From contig NC_081331.1 of assembly GCF_022539665.2 (NCBI RefSeq), positions 434,001 through 498,000 of the forward strand: a DNA stretch of 64,000 nt. The letters run 5' to 3'. The stretch is from Daphnia carinata. Taxonomy: Eukaryota; Arthropoda; Branchiopoda; Diplostraca; Daphniidae. Under the pieces are notes generated by a model. It did no database searches and was not told where the DNA came from. It saw nothing but the letters and a program-made list of their open reading frames with translations. Position numbers and translations under genes: made by a program. Positions 60,655-64,000 of this stretch are shown one piece after another (within the stretch, counting starts at the first letter, position 1; each line of letters opens with the position of its first letter).

Positions 60655-63600
60655 ATGACGGTTGCGTCGGATAGATCAGAGAGGTCCGAGAAATCCATTG
60701 CAACAAATGGAAGTAATAGAACTGCGGGTCCTATTCAGACTCGCGTTTTGTCCCTTAACGACGGAGAAAACACGGAACACATTCTTTATCGATTGCAAAA
60801 AGGTAACATTTGCTTATAAAAATAAAATTGTTTGGTCTCTTAACTTCTTTATTTTTATTCTGAAGGCTGGAAGCTTCAATTCCGTCTCGGACCTTCATTG
60901 CTAGGCAGACGAATACGCCTATACGTGAATCATCCTATAGCTGATGAAGATGGGAACGTAGAACTGTTTGAACGCACGCAATATCGCCAGGTGGAATGGC
61001 AACATGATAGCCGCAACAAGGATGACGACACGGCTGTTTATGCTGATATTCTCACTATTGCTCCAGGATCTTATCACTATTACATGATTGACCATGAAAG
61101 GTTGGTTATTTATATTTTTTACATTCTTCTCTGTATTAAATATTTTGCCAATTAGCGAGGACCCGAAGCCGTGCGGTTCTGGTTATTTCCTTGTCGATCC
61201 CGTTCTCACTTACGGTTATGATGACGAGATGCTGCCAATCGACTGCATTCACTGTCAAACGGTCCTCACGAAATGTCTTGGTCCATTCAGCCAATGGGAA
61301 GATCGACTCAGGGTTGCCAAAGAATCTGGCTACAATCTCATTCATTTTACTCCCGTTCAGGTGAATTGCGTTCATTTAAATTGCATTAAACTCACCCGTT
61401 ATTCTGACATGTTGGGTTATTCTGTAGGAACTGGGCGGCTCCTTGTCGTGTTACTCGTTAAGGAATCAACTTCGTTTCAATCCCATGTTTTACGATGAAG
61501 GACGAGAATATTCTATGGAAGACGTGGCCAAATTGGTTAACAAGATGCGCAACGAATGGAAGGTGATTTTGATTGGCTTTAAGCAAGAAAATTTGCGTAC
61601 TAAAATGATCTAATTTCTTTAACAGATGCTCAGCATCTGCGACATTGTCTTGAACCATACTGCCAATGATAGTCCGTGGCTGCAAGAGCATCCGGAGAGC
61701 ACCTACAATCTCATTAACTCTCCCCACCTGCGTCCTGCCTACCTGCTCGATCGTCTTCTCCACCACTTGTCGGTTGATATTGGAAATGGTAAATACACCG
61801 ATAGAGGAATCGACACTAGCATCACATCCGAGGATCACATTGAGGTTTGTAATACTTAAATTTATCTTTCCAATTGATGTGCGTTATCGCCGAGTATTTA
61901 GGCTATTGGCCGCCTGCTGCGTGATCAACTTGTCCCGTCTCTTCTGCTGCATGAATTCTTCCTTGCCGATTTGGAAGCCCTCGTAACCGAATTCCTGGAA
62001 AGGATGGACGAACGTCTCGTTTTGGACGAAATCCATCCTCCATCAAAGCCCATTACATTGAAACTGATTCAGGATCCTCAGTACCGACGTTTCAAAACAA
62101 CGGTGGACATGGATACCGCTTTGGATTTGTACAATACTCCGAGGTTGGTCTGTCCGCTGACCTTCAGATTTCCGTACTTTAACTCCTAATTTCATAGGAG
62201 TGAAGCCTATGATGAAGACACTCGACGACGTATTAGCGCAGACAAATTCCGTTCGGCAATCGAGCAATTAAACGGCGCCAAATTTCACGAAATCGAGAGC
62301 CACTTATCGTCGGCCGTCAATAACGTCCTGGCTACTATGCGTTACGAAAGGCTTCAATGGGATGGCCCACAATTGAAACAAGTTTCCGTCCAGCAGCCTT
62401 TAGTTACACCGTATGATAATTCATTTTGTTTTGTATCATTTCAAATTAATTTGTACGTTACGTTCCAGGTACTTTTATCAAACGGCTTCGCACACTTTGG
62501 CGGAAGAGGAGGCGAATATGTTCACTCCTGATGCGGCGCTCATTATGGCTCATAATGGCTGGGTAATGAACGACGATCCGTTGCGTAACTTTGCCGAACA
62601 GAGCTCCAATGTCTACATCCGTCGTGAACTTATCGCATGGGGAGATAGCGTCAAACTGCGGTACAGAACTCGTTCAATTGTAGATTAGAGCTGATATCTT
62701 TATACTGTTTTAATTACCGCTGTCTTACCGTTTTGATTAATAACTATTAACAATGTGGACAACAACAATCATTGCAGGTACGGAGAACGGCCGGAAGACT
62801 CGCCGTACCTGTGGGAGCACATGCGCCAGTACACGGAGGAGACGGCCCGCGTCTTCCACGGCATACGTTTAGACAACTGTCATTCAACACCCATACATGT
62901 AGCTCAATATTTGCTGGATGCAGCCAGGAAAGTGCGTCCTGATCTCTACGTTATCGCGGAACTGTTCACCAATTCCGATCGCACGGATAACATTTTTGTT
63001 AATCGATTGGGCATTTCGTCCTTGATCCGCGGTATTTAGAAATTAATTATCATGAATTTTGATTTGCTTATTCTTCATTTTTACATATAGAGGGAATGTC
63101 GGCAGGCAATAGTCATGAGCTCGGCCGGCTTATTCATCGATTTGGCGGTGATCCTGTAGGAGCTTTCATCCAGCCTTTGGCTCGCCCTCTGCAACCATCC
63201 ATTGCCCATGCCATTTTGTTGGATCAATCCCACGATAATCCTTCGCCTGTTCAGAAACGTTCCGTCTATGATTTACTGCCCACTGCAGCGCTTATCAGCA
63301 TGGCGTCGTGCGCCACTGGAAGCAACCGCGGCTATGATGAACTTGTTCCTCATCATGTAAAATAGAGTTTATTTCCCTTTTTTATGTGAAAAAAGCAATG
63401 CTGAATCTGATTTGAATTTAGATTCACGTGGTGAAGGAAAATCGGTTTTACGCATCCACGAGTGAATTGCCTGGACCTTCGAGTACGCTGGATTACGGCA
63501 TCATAAAGGCCAAACGAGCCCTCAATGACATGCACCTGAAACTCGGCACCTCAGGCTATTCGCAAGTCTATGTCGATCAAATGACGCCCGATGTTGTAGC

Positions 63601-64000
63601 CGTCACTCGCCATTGCCCGGTGACTCATCAATCCATTGTTTTAGTTGCCCACACGGCTTTCAACCATCCGAATGAAGGCACTGAACAAGGATATATTAAA
63701 CCGCTAGTCCTAGATGGATGCGTCGAAGAGGTGATTTTAGAAGCCCAAGTCGTCCATAAGAACCATAGGTCAGTTAATTGACTATTGACTTTAATATACG
63801 TGTTTAAATTGTGTTATATGATGATTTACAGTCAGGGAGGATCGCGTTATGTGGCGCCCAACGGTCATCAGCCGCATCCTAGCAGGATCAACGGTTGTGA
63901 TGACTACCAGTGTATCATTCGTCAAAACGTTAGGGTGGAGGAGGCGCATATGTTGAAAAAAATTAGCGATGCATCATCGGATTCGTCGGGCAAAACGGTC
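60655..64000 (+). CDS. AGL: Glycogen debranching enzyme, N-terminal ~875 residues (truncated by window end)
   Basis: Bifunctional 4-alpha-glucanotransferase / amylo-alpha-1,6-glucosidase of glycogen breakdown, cytosolic. Twelve exons: 60655-60802, 60866-61100, 61156-61360, 61428-61562, 61626-61844, 61902-62143, 62198-62410, 62469-62660, 62778-63031, 63091-63356, 63422-63768 and 63832 to the end; all phases agree. Vertebrate AGL has about 1,530 residues, so roughly 57% is present. The transferase half is complete in outline: the N-terminal beta domain ([14 protein letters not shown]), [10 protein letters not shown], the barrel motif [10 protein letters not shown], the nucleophile motif [13 protein letters not shown] and the acid/base motif [12 protein letters not shown]. 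The glucosidase half lies beyond the window. Start ATG at 60655 is followed by a short Ser-rich leader before the conserved domain. Confidence 0.96.

Overview
The window is animal nuclear DNA and most likely comes from a small-genome arthropod, best fitting a branchiopod crustacean such as Daphnia. This rests on intron-rich genes with many 45-70 nt GT-AG introns, an AT-rich non-coding background full of poly-T/poly-A runs, and the gene set: a membrane-anchored globin X type globin, a DM-domain factor of the DMRT93B class, an arthropod-type TRPV channel and a very long NUAK kinase. No species call is possible from sequence alone. No mobile element, rRNA, tRNA or CRISPR array was recognised. Exon models below were built by hand from splice signals, and the reading-frame phases were checked across every junction.

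Layout. 1-3293 (-): a sortilin-family VPS10 receptor whose 3' end lies outside the window. 7133-13528 (+): an acylated globin X-like globin, interrupted by a 5.7 kb intron and preceded by a cluster of ACGTG motifs. 15693-19448: three small secreted-protein genes, namely a CUB plus C-type-lectin protein (-), a 73-residue proline-rich peptide with an apidaecin-like core (+) and a 208-residue orphan secreted protein (+). 19449-30212: about 10.8 kb with no convincing gene, ending in the probable NUAK promoter and 5'UTR. 30213-41152 (+): a NUAK/ARK5-type kinase with a roughly 2,100-residue disordered tail and signs of isoform switching. 42790-47895 (+): a TRPV channel (Inactive-like) with a roughly 650-residue Pro/Val/Ala- and Ser-rich tail. 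50324-51735 (-): a DMRT93B-type DM/DMA transcription factor. 53415-55854 (+): a TraB-domain protein whose N-terminal extension is built from tandem symmetric exons. 55984-56784 (+): an intronless SETMAR-like histone methyltransferase. 57424-59232 (-): an SLC36/PAT-type amino acid transporter. 60655-64000 (+): the first ~875 residues of glycogen debranching enzyme.

The genes form no obvious single pathway. Three local relationships stand out. The secreted genes at 15.7-19.5 kb look like an immune or surface-interaction island. The TraB and SETMAR-like genes are separated by only 129 bp in the same orientation. The transporter and the debranching enzyme are divergent across 1.4 kb. The most interesting points are the apidaecin-like peptide, the in-frame 189-nt alternative intron that would remove the NUAK stop codon, the tandem-duplicated phase-1 exons in the TraB gene, and the HIF-like motif cluster upstream of the globin.
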